From: Phymorhynchus buccinoides
Taxonomy: Eukaryota; Mollusca; Gastropoda; Neogastropoda; Raphitomidae
DNA: 64,000 nt
NCBI GenBank assembly: GCA_017654935.2
Contig: CM065693.1
Span: forward strand, 20,127,591-20,191,590
Direction of reading: 5' to 3'
Positions 1 to 11,925 of the stretch are shown here, piece after piece (within the stretch, counting starts at the first letter, position 1; every line of letters begins with the position of its first letter). The position numbers were made by a program, and so were the translations under genes. The notes under the pieces are model-generated. The model was given only the letters and a program-made list of their open reading frames with translations, was not told where the DNA came from and did no database searches.

Positions 1-514
1 AGATTTAAAAATCTTCAGCTTCATGTAAACAGTTTCAGAGGGTAACCGTGTTTGCAGTTTTGAACTGAGCTATCATTAGTGTATTTAATACTATCAGTAT
101 CACAAGGTGAGCAGATCATGAAATGTTGTAGTCAGTAGTGTTATGTTATAGTGAAATTGACATGACATTAGTGGAAATGAAATTGAGGTGGTATCTTCAG
201 TGGAAGATAAAATAAGTTAGCTTTTAATTAAGATTTTTTTTAAAAAGATGGAAGGAAGTTTCTTGGAAGGTCTTTTAAGATGGGTAAATCAGGATGTCAC
301 GGAAAGAGGAAAATCAGACCTGGGTGTCATTTTGAATGAAAAATTAAGACCTATTGGAACACAATAATGGTTGTATCTTATGATTTTAAAAAAAATTGAA
401 ATTGGGGAACCTTTTCTTTTTTTAAATAAAATCAATGAAAACGTTACCTTGAGATGCAGTCTTGCAGCAAGTCAGGATAATATTTTGGGGAAAATGAGCG
501 GCCTAGCTGGCTCT

Positions 515-692
515 TTTGACCGCCAGGTGGCATAACGCTCGAGTGGGGCTAATCCTCTCTATATTCTTAGTTGGGGATAAAGAGAGAGAGAGAGAGAGGG
601 AGGAGTCCCACCCTCTCTCTATCTATCACTACGCCCAACTAAGAATATTGCGTGATAAGCCCCTAGTGGTTTGACTGCCCCTTGGCGGTCAA
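515..692. repeat. Foldback (inverted repeat) element
   Basis: Arms at about 515-575 and 633-692 are imperfect inverted repeats. Both contain TTGACCGCCA at the outside and ATATTCTTAGTTGGG at the inside. The centre is a GA-rich then CT-rich tract. It looks like a small foldback MITE; no clear target duplication was read. Confidence 0.65.
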
Positions 693-1567
693 ATCATCGC
701 CATAAGTCGACCATTGACCCAAGGATAACTTTACACCAATGAAGTGTTAACTTAAAAAAATAAATTAAATGCTTTATAATCAAAATTTAAAAAAAATTAT
801 TGAAGCTAACAGAAAGGCCTTAAAAAATAATTGGAAATGAGTTTGGCGTTGAAATTAAAACTAACAGGGATTGAGGTTTTGCCTGGTGTCACAGTTTTTC
901 CATCTTCAGTTGCTTTTTTGTTTAGTTTCTTTGTTTCGTTTTTGATACATATATATATGCAAGTTTTGTTGCACATAAAGTTATGGTGTTGAGTATGCTT
1001 CTGAAAGTAGGATACATTTTTTTGTACCATTTTAGGTTCTGGATACTAAGTGTTGCTAAAGTGCTTAATTTTTTGGGGGAAAACTTGTTAAATATAATGA
1101 AACATTATTATTTTATTCTATGGAGTCGTCTTCTTTTTGTGTCATACGTCAGTGTATTTGTCATCTGCGTCCTTGTTTTTTTGGTCTGCGTTGTGTCCTC
1201 TACTCTCATTTCTAATATTATTTACCCTGAGTTTGTGCGTAACAGGTAAGTGATGCGTTTCAACAGTATAGATCTAGTTTGTTTAAATGTTTTTGTCATC
1301 TTTTATTATGCAGATATTGTCAGAAGAGCTAAGCCTAGTGTCTGATCAATATGTTTTGTTCCAATGGCTTTGTTATCTTTCGTGCTTAAAAAAAAAAAAA
1401 GTAATGATGAGCCTAGAGAATTAGTTAGCTGTATGCTATATCAGTGTTTGTTATCTACTGTGTATTATGATGAAAAGCCTCATAAAGTGAACTGCAAAAT
1501 AATCTCTTGAATCAAAAGATAATACCTCAACTTCACTATGAAATCACAGTCTTTTCTTCAGCAAAGA

Positions 1568-2000
1568 AAATAGGAATTGTTTGGAAATAATTAAGGGGAG
1601 TAATTTCATGGTGTATGGGAGTGATCTCGCATAATTCAATCGGTGAAACAGGGGAAGTTACTCTACCATCAGGTAGATCCCCAGCCCTTGCCTCGTGTGT
1701 TTGAGGAGACACACAGCATGTAGAAGTACAGAACGCAGCGCGTCATTCTAAAATTGATGAATTTTTTATATTTTTTATCACAGTTTGCAAGTTCTATCAC
1801 TTTGTAGCAACTGGCTACCCCTTATTTTGAAAAAAAAAGAGTTTGCAAGTCGCTGACTCACATCCTCCGGTTTCAAGCTTCAACGCCATGCCGTCATGGT
1901 TGCTATGGTTTTGACCGTACCGAGTAAGTCGAGGTAATCAACTCTAATTTTCACGAAGTGCTCTCCCCTAGTTTTTCTCTCCGAAAATTGTCTATTACAA
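1568..2000. repeat. Dispersed repeat R430, copy 1
   Basis: This segment matches 36122-36540 almost end to end, with small indels. Shared landmarks include AAGGGGAGTAATTTCATGGT, CATCAGGTAGATCCCCAG, GTTTGCAAGTTCTATC and TTGCTATGGTTTTGACCG. It has no long reading frame. Class unknown; it is probably non-autonomous. Confidence 0.7.
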
Positions 2001-2735
2001 TGTACTATCTGCAGAAGTCAGTGACTCCTGTGTTGCAACGTGCATATCATCAATTCACCATGTCTTTAATAATACGTGTAATCGCTTACGTTGAAAGTGT
2101 TCGTATCCGTGAGTGTATGCAATGAAATATACAGGGAAGATGTAATGGAGCTGTGTTAAAAAATTGTTAATGCTTTCTTTTACTAATTATTTCATTCAGC
2201 CAGAAATTCAATCCAAAAAAAGAGCAACAACAACAAAAACCCACGAAAAACAGGATCCAATTCTTGTCACTTTTTTGTTTGTTACATGTTGCATTTCTAA
2301 TTCTTTTCTTTGCGTAAGCTTTGTTCAGTTTCTGCTCACGTTGTGAATATTATGATTCTTTCTTTGTTGGGGGAGCATATATTCACTTTTATTCTTGTGA
2401 GAGGAAACAATCTATTGATGTTTATAAAATTAAATTAAAAAAAGAAGCAATTGTGGTGCAGCATGAGAAAACCCTCCTTAAGTCGCACGGCAAACTTTTG
2501 GTGAAAAAAAAATCAGCAACCTTAAAATGATAAAATTTGTGTTTAAGGCGTTTTCATCTTCATTTTCATATTCTTCCATCATGCAAAATATAAAATAAAA
2601 ATCTGAGTGATTTGAAACCAAATCAATCGAGGAAAAGAACCAAAACTCTCTCGTCTCTGTCAGATTTTTGTAAATAGTGTATCTTGGATGTGAAGCTTGA
2701 AATGACAGTAAAATCAAAACTAGCAAAGGTATTTA

Positions 2736-3059
2736 CATGGGTGAAAGTAGTTCAGGCATGCTCCTGAAATCAGGATTGAAAAAGCTGATAGTAAGAGTCT
2801 TCAGGATTGACCTCCTTGTCATCCAGAACCAAGGTCTTATTTTAGGTATAAAATCAAACATTTCTGCCAGAATTGAGGGCAGATTAAAACAAGACGATAG
2901 ATATGCAATTCTAACACTATTCCCACCCATCCTGTATGCACAGACGCACACATATTGGAAATAATTTTTAATGTGGTCACCACTTCAGGATTGGGAAGAT
3001 TCAGAGAACACTGAAACGTGTCATTTCGGGATTGAGAGAATGTTTTACTTTCACCCATG
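2736..3059. mobile_element. TIR element family T6, copy 1 (6-bp TSD)
   Basis: The element starts CATGGGTGAAAGTA and ends with its reverse complement TACTTTCACCCATG. It is flanked on both sides by TATTTA (2730-2735 and 3060-3065). A second copy at 39891-40208 has the same termini and a different 6-bp duplication. At 324 bp with no transposase it is a MITE. A 6-bp duplication does not fit the TA, TTAA or 8-bp classes. Confidence 0.85.
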
Positions 3060-3104
3060 TATTTATGTGTTTCCTGTGTATTGATTAGGAATTCAGGCTC
3101 CTTA

Positions 3105-3420
3105 TTGTGAAAGCTTCTTTGTCGTCGCTCGCTCGGAAATCACCTGTTATATAAGCGCAGATGTGTCATGCTGCCTTTATGCGCCTAAAGAAATAGTAAG
3201 GCCCAGCATGTCTGTCTTCGGCTGATGAAAATCTTTGTAAGAATTTCTAGAACAAAGGAATGGACCAGTAAGGCAGAAAGATGGTAGATGACATTGACAG
3301 TACATTTAGGGAAAAGGCAGTGCTAAAGAGAGTGGCAGGTTAAAGGAAGTTACAGCACAGAACTTCCAGAAGGTGGGGGGAACTATTTGTACAAAAATAC
3401 GCCCCAGTATTCTTATGGGG
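3105..3420 (-). repeat. Modular retroposon, module B copy
   Basis: It shares with 33693-33992 the B module (ATGCGCCTAA...AGGCCCAGCATGTC) and a common body ending in CACAGAACTTCCAGAAGGTGG. The + strand shows the tail end first (CTTCTTTGTCGTC), so the element reads on the minus strand. It shows no tRNA-like promoter boxes. Confidence 0.65.
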
Positions 3421-3700
3421 GAGTTGTGAAAGCAAAATGTCTTTATGCAAAAATTCAAAAATGTCTTTTTTATGCACCATCACAATTCTTGAGCTTGAGC
3501 TCTTTTTTTTCCTTTACATGAATAGATGTGAATATAAACCCTTTGCCGCTTTCTTTCTTTCTTTCTTTTGTGAACATATTTGTTGAGCTGTACTGACATT
3601 GTACTCTAATCACATGCAGGTCACCTTTTTTTGTGTCTCTTTCTTATAATAGCATGCGGGCACCAGCACTGACTGTTGTGGAACCTTTTTTCTTTTCCAG

Positions 3701-3871
3701 CCGAGGATGACCCTGGGTCAGCCTCTGGGCTTGACCCCCTACCCCAGGGACACGACATTGAGCCCGAAGGTCATGACCTTGAGGGCCATGACCTTGACCT
3801 TGGCCCTGAACCCCGTGACACCGACCCTCTAACTAGGGACCAGTATGAGGAAGGGGAGAGAAGGCCCAGAG
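3701..3871 (+). CDS. APBA1: APBA/X11-like adaptor, exon a (acidic, GHD-rich)
   Basis: Internal exon of 171 bp. The acceptor TTTTCTTTTCCAG ends at 3700 and the donor AGAG/GTACTC starts at 3872. It begins at codon position 2 and ends at position 1, so it is symmetric. It encodes about 57 residues of very acidic, probably disordered sequence beginning AEDDPGSASG. A short degenerate repeat of the type GHD-(I/L)-E-(P/G) follows, then EPRDTDPLTRDQYEEGERRPR. Assignment to the N-terminal region of an X11/Mint protein rests on in-phase joining with the downstream exons, not on domain similarity. These N-terminal regions are known to carry partner-binding segments (Munc18, CASK), but I cannot place such a motif here. 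Confidence 0.75.
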
Positions 3872-4441
3872 GTACTCGAGAGAGAGAAAAAAGCGACGCA
3901 GATATATATTATTTTTTTTGCCTGTTGTGTTCAAGTTCAAGATATTTCATGGTTTTGGTTTTATATTTGCATTCTGTGGAAGATTGAATGTTTTTGTTGC
4001 ATGCTGCTGGATTCCAAAACATGTGGATGCAACTTCCCTTTTTAATTTCTTTTCTAATTGAAATATCAAATATATGCAGTAAAACATTTTCAGCAACATG
4101 GATTACAAGGTGCTTCATTTCACTGGGATGGTATGGATTTTTTTTTTTTTGGCTTGAAACTTTTGTATTGTCAGTGACATTTTTTAAATTCTTAATAATG
4201 CATTAGTAAGCTTGAAGTTCAAGAAGCAATTTTCAAAGTCTTGATTGTTCATTTTTCCAGTTATAAGGTAAAAAGCGTAATGCTTAAGGATATTCGTGAA
4301 AATGTTTTAAAGTCGTAGCTGTTTATGTTGTTACTTAGAAGTAGGGTGTAATTATTATTATAGAACAACAGATTAACAACTGCTATTGTTAGGTTTATGA
4401 GTTGCAATATTACTATTTGAATGTAATCTAACAAAAACTAT

Positions 4442-4570
4442 GGATGGAAGTTCAGTTTAACGTCGCATATCGGCTTTCGCCATGTACGACGGGCTGAACA
4501 AACCAACCATGGTATAAACAAAAAATTATGTTCCTGAATCACTGTCTTAGCCAAAAGGCCGAGAAACGAT
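4442..4570 (-). mobile_element. U2-snRNA-headed SINE, copy 1
   Basis: Read on the minus strand from 4570, the first about 27 nt match the 5' end of U2 snRNA (ATCG.TTCTCGGCCTTTTGG, then CTAAGA) with one change. A roughly 100-nt unrelated body follows, ending GTTAAACTGAACTTCCATCC. The same chimera occurs on the + strand at 55268-55396. It is not a U2 gene: the branch-point-recognition region, the Sm site and the rest of U2 are absent. Confidence 0.85.
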
Positions 4571-4762
4571 CAGGATTTTTTTTGATAAGTGACTTAAGAA
4601 GATAAGTATGTAACTGCTGTTTTCCTCTTCAACTCAGTATAAAAAAATTCCTACCTCCCATTTTCTTAAAAGAGTGAATATTTTTAATATTCATTTTGTT
4701 AATAGATTTTGTTTTAGTCCATCAAAGGTCTTATTGATGGTTGACAATATATTTTATTTTAG

Positions 4763-4980
4763 CAGGGCTCACAGGGCCCCCCATTTGGGGGTCTATGAAG
4801 CACTAAAATTCTACAGGACCCTCTAAAAGAATGTGCAGGGGATCCCAGGGATGCACTAGAAAAATTCTTTTTAGCATTCGCAATGCCACTGGAATCCTCT
4901 ATCTCGCCTCTAGGACCCTCTATGCTGTAAGTGAAGGAGTCCCTGGGACCCCTTGTTTTGCGGGATGATTGGGAGCCCTG
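4763..4980. mobile_element. TIR element, CAGGGCTC family, copy 1
   Basis: Left end CAGGGCTC and right end GAGCCCTG are inverted. Both flanks carry TTTTAG (4757-4762, 4981-4986). A second copy is at 17291-17509. The 218-bp body contains repeated GGACCCTCTA-type motifs and no transposase. Termini of the form CAG...CTG with a 5-6-bp duplication are hAT-like, but the superfamily is not proven. Confidence 0.8.
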
Positions 4981-5164
4981 TTTTAGTCCAGCAAACATTT
5001 GAATTCTGGTGAATGTAGGGTCTTAGCTTAACATTAAATACCATATTGATTACAGTGTATTAATTATAAAAAAATTATCACAACCAGTTTTTGAGGATTT
5101 CCTCCTCCTTTTTTCGATCGACAAGGATGACAATTCCTAAACGCTTGCATCTTCGGCTGCATTG

Positions 5165-5320
5165 ATTTGCTTGCTGGAACGGTGGATGTTGTCTTGCTGT
5201 TGTTCCCCTTTCTGTTTGCTGTTGTTGAGATTTGCTCAAGAATGCTGTTTGTTTGCTGTTGTTGAGATTTGCTCAAGAATGCTGTTGTTGAGATTTGCTC
5301 AAGAATGCTGTTTGTTGTCT
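5165..5320. repeat. Short tandem repeat, TTGAGATTTGCTCAAGAATG unit
   Basis: Three tandem copies of a 20-45-bp unit containing GAGATTTGCTCAAGAATGCTG, with CTGTTGTT spacers. Confidence 0.75.
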
Positions 5321-6181
5321 GCTTTTACTGGTGTTTTTTCCCCCCTCTCTTTCTCTCTCCCTGTTTTACGTTTTATCTTTTAGAATAACCCGAGTCCGAG
5401 CTGTTATTACTGTTAGATACTGCTCTCGAGGCAGCTCCCATTCTATGTAGTTACTGAACATGCGATATCATAAATTTGCCTGTTAAACTTGTTAACATTA
5501 TTGCACTCCCATACTTATATACTAAATAATCTTTCTCTAATACACAAAATCGCCTAAGTTTGTCGGAGTCCTATAGATAGTGCCCTGTGTTGCCTCTATG
5601 TTTTTGTTTATGTGATCTAATAAGCCATGGCCTGGTAAACTGTACTTTCACACACACACAAATCCTATTGCTCTGTAAGAAAATCTTTATTACAAAAATA
5701 TGAAACTATGAATAATCGTTCATAAATAAATGAATTTTATAAATAATCTTTAGGTTTTTATTTTGAATCCAACTGTGAATACATCAAAAAATTTAAAAGA
5801 TGCTCATTTTATGGGAAATAAATTAGTATAAAGATGACCGCAGCAGTTTAAGAAAAAAAACATCACTCTGCATGGATTGCCATCGATCCATTAACTCACA
5901 CATGTGTACTCAAACGCATGCCTATAGTATAGTATAACACATGCATTATAGACATGTGGGCATGCACGCACACGCACACACACACACACACACACACAGT
6001 GACACACACACAGACTGAATCAATGTGACTACTGTGTAGTACTTTTATTCCTTTAAGCCCTTTAGAGAGAGCTTTGCATGCATCAGGAATTTATTTTTTC
6101 TTAGTTCAGTAAGTTGGGTTTAACGTCCTCTCAACCCATTTCTTTTTTCTAAAAGAAGAAAAGGAGTATGAGTTTTTCTTT

Positions 6182-6245
6182 TGTTGTTATATAATAATAA
6201 TAATAGTAATAATAATAATAGTACATTTATATAGCGCTTTACCTC
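6182..6245 (-). repeat. Retroposon 3' end with (AAT)n
   Basis: An AAT run is followed by AGTACATTTATATAGCGCTT, the reverse of the AAGCGCTATATAAATG...(ATT)n ends seen at 58565-58645 and, more diverged, at 19400-19466. Another copy is at 8160-8222. Probably 3' ends of one non-LTR or SINE lineage. Confidence 0.55.
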
Positions 6246-6953
6246 AAATGAGCCCAATGATAAGTAAAACAAAAATGCATAGTAAACTTCTTTTTTTTTA
6301 TCGTTCGACAATGAATTTTCCTTTTGTTATTGCATCAAAAACCATCCACAAGTTCTCATAATTAAAAAGAAAGTGCCAAATTAATTCAGTTTGAAATTGA
6401 TTTTACATATGTACAAATACTTCCCCCAAAGTTGTGCAGTGAAAAGATTATCTACGTTTGCTCTTTGTTGCATACATTTAGTTTGTTCTAATTGCTGTTT
6501 GTTGCAGGTTTTCATTCGTAACACGCCTCAGAGACATTAACTGATTATATTGTACATTGACACCAGAGTAAATAGTTGATGTAGATATACTTTATCTTCT
6601 CAAAGCATTTCTTTTAGTTATCGGTAGGTAGCTTAGTTTGGGTGATACATTTGTACACGTTTTAATATTTTTTTTATATTTCTAGTTTACAAAGTAGCTG
6701 AGAGGTTTTTGTTTTTGGTTTTTTTCCCTTCATTTTTGCAAGTTGTGTTTGCTCTGAAACGTATGCCACTACCCAGTCTGGTTTGTGTCTGTTGTTTGGA
6801 TTGTTTGTTGCCGTCATTTTCTTTCTGTTTGGGGACTACGAGGAAGGGGGGGTGCTTGTGTTTGGATATGTTTGTTTTCTTATAAAAGAGGGAGGGTTGC
6901 ATGCATGCTTTCTTGACACCGTCTTTGTGCATGCTTTCTTCTGTTTCTTGTAG

Positions 6954-7322
6954 GTTATGATTCTGATGACGAGTGTGAAGAAAGCGGGGGCGTGAGGTAC
7001 ACCCGGCGTAACAAAGGCAAAAAATATGCTCCCCTGCGCAAAGACGATTCGTTAGAGCACGGGGCTGTGGCTGCAGGCAGGGGGCAGCACCTGACTGGGT
7101 TCGGCGACAGCGGTGGTGGCAGCAATGGTGATAGCTTCACCAACGGCCGCTCTGCCGGTAGTGCTGCCAATCATGTTAACAATCACACTTCGTCTCATAG
7201 TTGTCAGCAGCCCCGTCGCTACTCCTCACAGGAGGAGGAGGAGGAGGAGGAGGAGGAGGAGGAGAATGCGAGTGATGCCGAGCTTCCCAACCAGGGGCCG
7301 TATGTGCCCCACCCTCCGGGAG
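6954..7322 (+). CDS. APBA1: APBA/X11-like adaptor, exon b (linker, poly-E)
   Basis: Internal exon of 369 bp. The acceptor TTCTGTTTCTTGTAG ends at 6953 and the donor GGAG/GTACCA starts at 7323. It is symmetric phase 1, so it could be skipped without shifting frame. The start completes a Gly codon with the previous exon, then YDSDDECEESGGVRYTRRNK. A basic stretch (RRNKGKK) is followed by Gly/Ser/Asn-rich sequence with HVNNHTSSHSCQQPRR, then a run of about 11 Glu encoded by a GAG repeat, then NASDAELPNQGPYVPHPPG. It is probably disordered. No catalytic or folded domain is visible. The GAG repeat is a likely site of length polymorphism. Family assignment is by exon phase and position upstream of the PTB domain. 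Confidence 0.8.
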
Positions 7323-7387
7323 GTACCATCCTTTTTTTTTCTTCTCCCCCCCCCTCCCGTCTGTTATGCTTTAGGGTTATGATGCTA

Positions 7388-7637
7388 ATTGCAATTTGGG
7401 TAAAGGTAAAGATGTGCCCCCCCCCCCTGCATTTCTCGGTTAATTCCATTTTTCCGTTTTTGCTTTACCAAACATAAAGCTGTATTTTATTAACCTTTTC
7501 AGCTAATTATCTTTTTGGAATAATAACCCTAACCCTACCTCTTCCCCCTATAAGACGGAAAAACGCAATGAACCACGACTGTGACAAATGCCGTGGTGTA
7601 CTGCAGTACAGGGGGGGGGGGGGGTCACCCCCTATAA

Positions 7638-7674
<37 letters not shown>

Positions 7675-7850
7675 CCTATTAGATAATGGCCTTTATCATG
7701 ACTGACTGCAATTAATTATTGAACAAAGATAATTAGCTGAAAATGTTAATAAAATACAGCTTCATGTTTGGTAAGAAAGGCAAAAATGGAATTAACCGAG
7801 AAATGTAGGGAGGGGGGTGGCACATCTTGACCTTTACCGCAATTTGTTAC
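7388..7850. repeat. Long inverted repeat with G14 and G36 runs in the loop
   Basis: The left arm (about 7388-7522) and right arm (about 7715-7850) are inverted copies. Shared text on the left arm includes TTCTCGGTTAATTCCATTTT, ACAGCTTTATGTTTGG-type sequence (read inverted) and CAGCTAATTATCTTT. The about 190-bp loop carries ATAACCCTAACCCTACC, then G14 (7611-7624) and G36 (7638-7673). The structure begins 66 nt after a donor site, so it would lie in the nascent transcript as a hairpin topped by G-runs. Confidence 0.85.
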
Positions 7851-8065
7851 GATGATGATGTATTTTTTTGTTTATTTGTCTTTTTGCAGCACTTGTCACT
7901 TAACCTGATCCCTTCATAACTTTATTTCTGAAATGTTGTCTTAGGATATATTCACCGACAGCAGAGGATACTATTACTAATGTAGTTTTATTTATCTCCC
8001 TTTGTTTTGTGATTCATTCAAAGTTAATAATTCTGGGCCTGTTTTCACATTGAGATGGTATGAAG

Positions 8066-8152
8066 CTCTTCATCATGATGTCTTAGAAGTCCTTCTAAAG
8101 TCGTATTAAATTCTACTACTTTAAGAAGGACTTCTAAGATAATCATGATGAT
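8066..8152. repeat. Small inverted repeat
   Basis: CTTAGAAGTCCTTCTAAAG and the near-inverse CTTTAAGAAGGACTTCTAAG flank about 15 bp, extended by ATCATGATG on both sides. Possibly a small foldback MITE. Confidence 0.65.
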
Positions 8153-8303
8153 TAATATAATCATAATAATAATAGTACATTTATATAGCGCTTTACCTCA
8201 GATGAGCCCAAAGCGCTTTACAATCAATTTTTCATAAACAAATAGACAACAAAAACAGCATTCAAGAATGACACCAACCAGCAACAACGCATACATACAA
8301 AGC

Positions 8304-8436
<133 letters not shown>

Positions 8437-9342
8437 TTAACAACACCGACTCGTTCAAATTAAGTCTCATACTATCTCAATGTGAATACAGGCCCTGGTT
8501 TTGATGCTGGGTCATGCGTCCCGTGTTTTCCATTAGACGATCTGAGTTCTCGCTCATGTTCTGTTTGCGCCCACGGTTCACCTTTACCACCTTAACCTAA
8601 TGTATCACCCCTGTTTCCTTTCATCTCTTCTTCATTTTCCAAGTCATGTGATTCAAGTTACAATATTTTATATTTTTCCCTTTCCTTCTGTCGTATCCTC
8701 ATTTTAAGTCCACTTCTGAGTGGACGCTGAGGCATAAGCATTTGTACAGAAGATCCTGTCTTGATTAGATCCATATGAGAGATCTTTATTGTACCGGTAA
8801 TTGAAATGTTCTGTTTCCATGTCATTATTTAAAAAAATTGTTAACCCTTTCGCCACCAAAAAAAAAAAAAAATTGTATATCTGCAAAGATTAATCATTTA
8901 TACATTAAGAAAATAGGGTGATAAACTATGATGGATGATTACCTTACTTTTACGGCTTTGATATCAGGCCTAATTTTTTTTTTGTTTACATATTCAATGT
9001 ATTTTAAGATCATTTTCACAAATCATACTCTCCTTGCCGCCACCCCCCACCCCCTTCCCCTCGCCCCATCATTCTTCACTCCTATTCTGTTGAAATTTGC
9101 ATTTTCAGTTAGAAGTTAGAGCTATTCAATTATAAGATTCTGACAGCCTGAGTTATGATGTAGACTATACTAAAACAAATTATATCTCTGTACCATTTTT
9201 AAGACAACTGTGACAGTGTACAGTTCGTGTAAATTATGTACCATATGTTTGATTCATCGGCTTGCAAGAAAAATATGTATGACTAAAAATGAAATGATAC
9301 TTCATTGCTGTCCTTTCTGTCGTTCAGCTCAACTCCTATTTG

Positions 9343-9764
9343 TGACCCAGCACCACGAAAGGGACATTAAGTCGCTGGGCTAGTTTTTCACAACAGGCTT
9401 GCAAAGTCAAAAATCTCTTTTTTTGTCAATTTTGAGATATTGGTATTTTTGTGCTCTCTAACATCTCATCTTTCATATTTATATAGGACAATGTTTGTTG
9501 TGATCTGTAAATACTCAAAAAAGGGCATTAAAGTGAGTAGGTTGACGCATTTTCTTCTGCTAGGCTAAACTTTAGGCTGCGATTTATCAAAATGGCCGAC
9601 AATCACCCTATCAACTTTAAATGCTCATAACTCTAAAACGGAAAAAGGTTACAAGAATGGTTCATATATAATTTGAAAGAGAATTGTTTGAAGTTTTTAA
9701 CTGTACCATTTTCTTAGAATGGTCATTTTGACACTTAATGTCCCTTTTCGTGGTGCTGAGTCAC
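9343..9764. mobile_element. TIR MITE, GACCCAGCACCACGAAA family
   Basis: Left end TGACCCAGCACCACGAAAGG and right end (inverted) TGACTCAGCACCACGAAAAG extend about 30 bp, through GGGACATTAAGT. The interior is AT-rich with no transposase. Only one copy was found in the window. Confidence 0.75.
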
Positions 9765-10351
9765 CTTTTATTTCATTGGATTTCCTGCATACTCATTTTT
9801 TTTCTTTCTCATGGCGACGCTATTCTCTGTGCATTGTGGGTTACTTTTCCCATTGGTGCCCCACTCTTTCCTTGCCTACCGGTAATTTACCTTTTCCCCT
9901 CATCATTTTTATCCATTGCTGCTAGAAAAATCATCGACTGTTCGAAGCGTTTTGCATCCTTTCTTTTCCATTCACCACTTTTTTTTTAAGCAATCCATAC
10001 ATTAATCTTGAAAAAGAGTAGCATGTTTCTTTATGCAAGCTTTAGCATGGTATTTGTTATTAACGTTGGCAGATTATATTGTCAGTAATGTACTGTGAGA
10101 ATATAGCATGATTTGTGCAAATGTTAGCACCGACAAAGGTATGCATGAAATGCAGTTGATCATTTGTGTACAAAACTTTGTAGACAAAGAAAGAAGAAAA
10201 AAAAGTGATAAATGGTTATCACTGTGGGTTTTTAGGCATTACACAAACATACAAATATGGAAAAGAGGGGGTGGTGTGGGGGGTGGGATCTGAAAAGAGA
10301 TTATTTGATTGGGCCTAATGTTGACTCACATGCAGACTCTTCTTTGTTTCT

Positions 10352-10738
<387 letters not shown>

Positions 10739-11236
10739 AGAGTAATGAGTAAATAACTTTTGTTGTCCCCAAAAGAACTCAGATGCATATATCCATGTCT
10801 ATGGTGTATAGTACAAGGTGAATGAACTTCGTACTGTGTCTATTTGCGGGATATTTGATCATCAAGCAGTGAAGTGAACTAGGCCGATGCCTGCCTGCAG
10901 AAAAGAAAGAACTTTGGTAGCTTTGAGAGCTGAGGTAAACCTGGGGAAATGGGACCCATACCATTGCGCATGAATCAGCTGTGTTCGTTCGATTTTTTTA
11001 AACATTGCTGTCATGAACTGACTTGTTTTTCTTTAACCCGTCTAGTACCTGAAACCGTGTTTTTTGTGTGCATGATTTAGATGATGATGGTAGATGTATG
11101 TGTGTCTTTGTGTGCAGTTGTGTCTGATCCTATACATGGTATTCTGTGTGCAGGATGCTTTATTTATTTTTAAGTTTCTAGTGTTACTTGCGACATTGTT
11201 ATAAAGAAATAGTGACTGGTCTTACAAATAAACGTG

Positions 11237-11640
11237 TGTCAAGATTTTCCTTTTTACTAATCAAATTGTACTGTTAAAGAAATAAGCACATGTTGTCAAC
11301 TGTCAAGATTTTCCTTTTTACTAATTAAATTGTACTGTTAAAGAAGCAAGCACATGTGTCAACTGTCAAGATTTTCAACTGTCAAGATTTTCATTTTTAC
11401 TAATCAAATTGTACTGTTAAAGAAGCAAGCACATGTGTCAACTGTCAAGATTTTCAACTGTCAAGATTTTCATTTTTACTAATCAAATTGTACTGTTAAA
11501 GAAATAAGCACATGTGTCAACTGTCAAGATTTTCATTTTTACTAATCAAATTGAACTGTTAAAGAAATGAGCACGTGTCAAGATTTTCCTTTTTGCTAAG
11601 CAAATTATGGTATTGTTAAAAGATGAACACATGTGCCAAG
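11237..11640. repeat. Degenerate ~64-bp tandem repeat
   Basis: About six copies of a unit with GTCAAGATTTTC, TTTTTACTAATCAAATTGTA, CTGTTAAAGAA and AAGCACATGTGTCAACT. Some copies duplicate the GTCAAGATTTTC part internally. Confidence 0.85.
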
Positions 11641-11727
11641 GGTTCTTTTTTACTGAACGAAATGTTTCTCCAGTCAAGAACCATGAATTCTAATTTTCCT
11701 TTTTCTTTGTTTACTCTGATTTAATTT

Positions 11728-11925
11728 GTGTGTGTGTGCGTGTGTGTGTGCACATGCAACATGTCTGTGTGTGATATGTGTGTGTGCACATGCATATATG
11801 TGTGTGTGTAAGATATGTGTGTGTGTGAGTGTGCATTCATGTGTGTATGTGTACATGCATGTGTGTGTGTGTGTGTGTGTGATTTGTGTATGTGCGTGCA
11901 TGTGTGTGTGTGAGTGTGTGTGTTT
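11728..11925. repeat. (GT)n-rich tract with CATG islands
   Basis: Imperfect GT repeat broken by ACATGCA-type motifs. Confidence 0.9.

Larger units (their letters stand above)
1..3700 (+). other. APBA1: Intron or 5' flank upstream of first recognised exon
   Basis: No coding exon could be supported here. The first recognised exon begins in mid-codon, so at least one coding exon lies upstream, outside the window or unrecognised. The stretch holds a foldback element at 515-692, one copy of a 430-bp dispersed repeat (1568-2000), a TIR element (2736-3059) and a short retroposon (3105-3420). A strong-looking donor (CAG/GTAAGTG at 1247) ends a hydrophobic AT-rich reading frame, but no matching acceptor or protein similarity was found. 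Confidence 0.6.
3872..6953 (+). other. APBA1: Intron between exons a and b
   Basis: 3.1 kb, AT-rich. It holds a reversed U2-headed SINE (4442-4570), a TIR element (4763-4980), a 3-4 copy tandem repeat (5165-5320), a CA microsatellite (5967-5998) and a retroposon tail with (AAT)n at 6182-6245. No further exon seen. Confidence 0.7.

Noticed and set aside
983..1252. Possible upstream coding exon with strong donor CAG/GTAAGTG
   Set aside because: The frame is AT-driven and hydrophobic, no plausible acceptor is seen, and nothing resembles X11/Mint.
7526..7542. Telomere-like AACCCTAACCCTA
   Set aside because: Only about two units; too short to mean a telomeric insertion.
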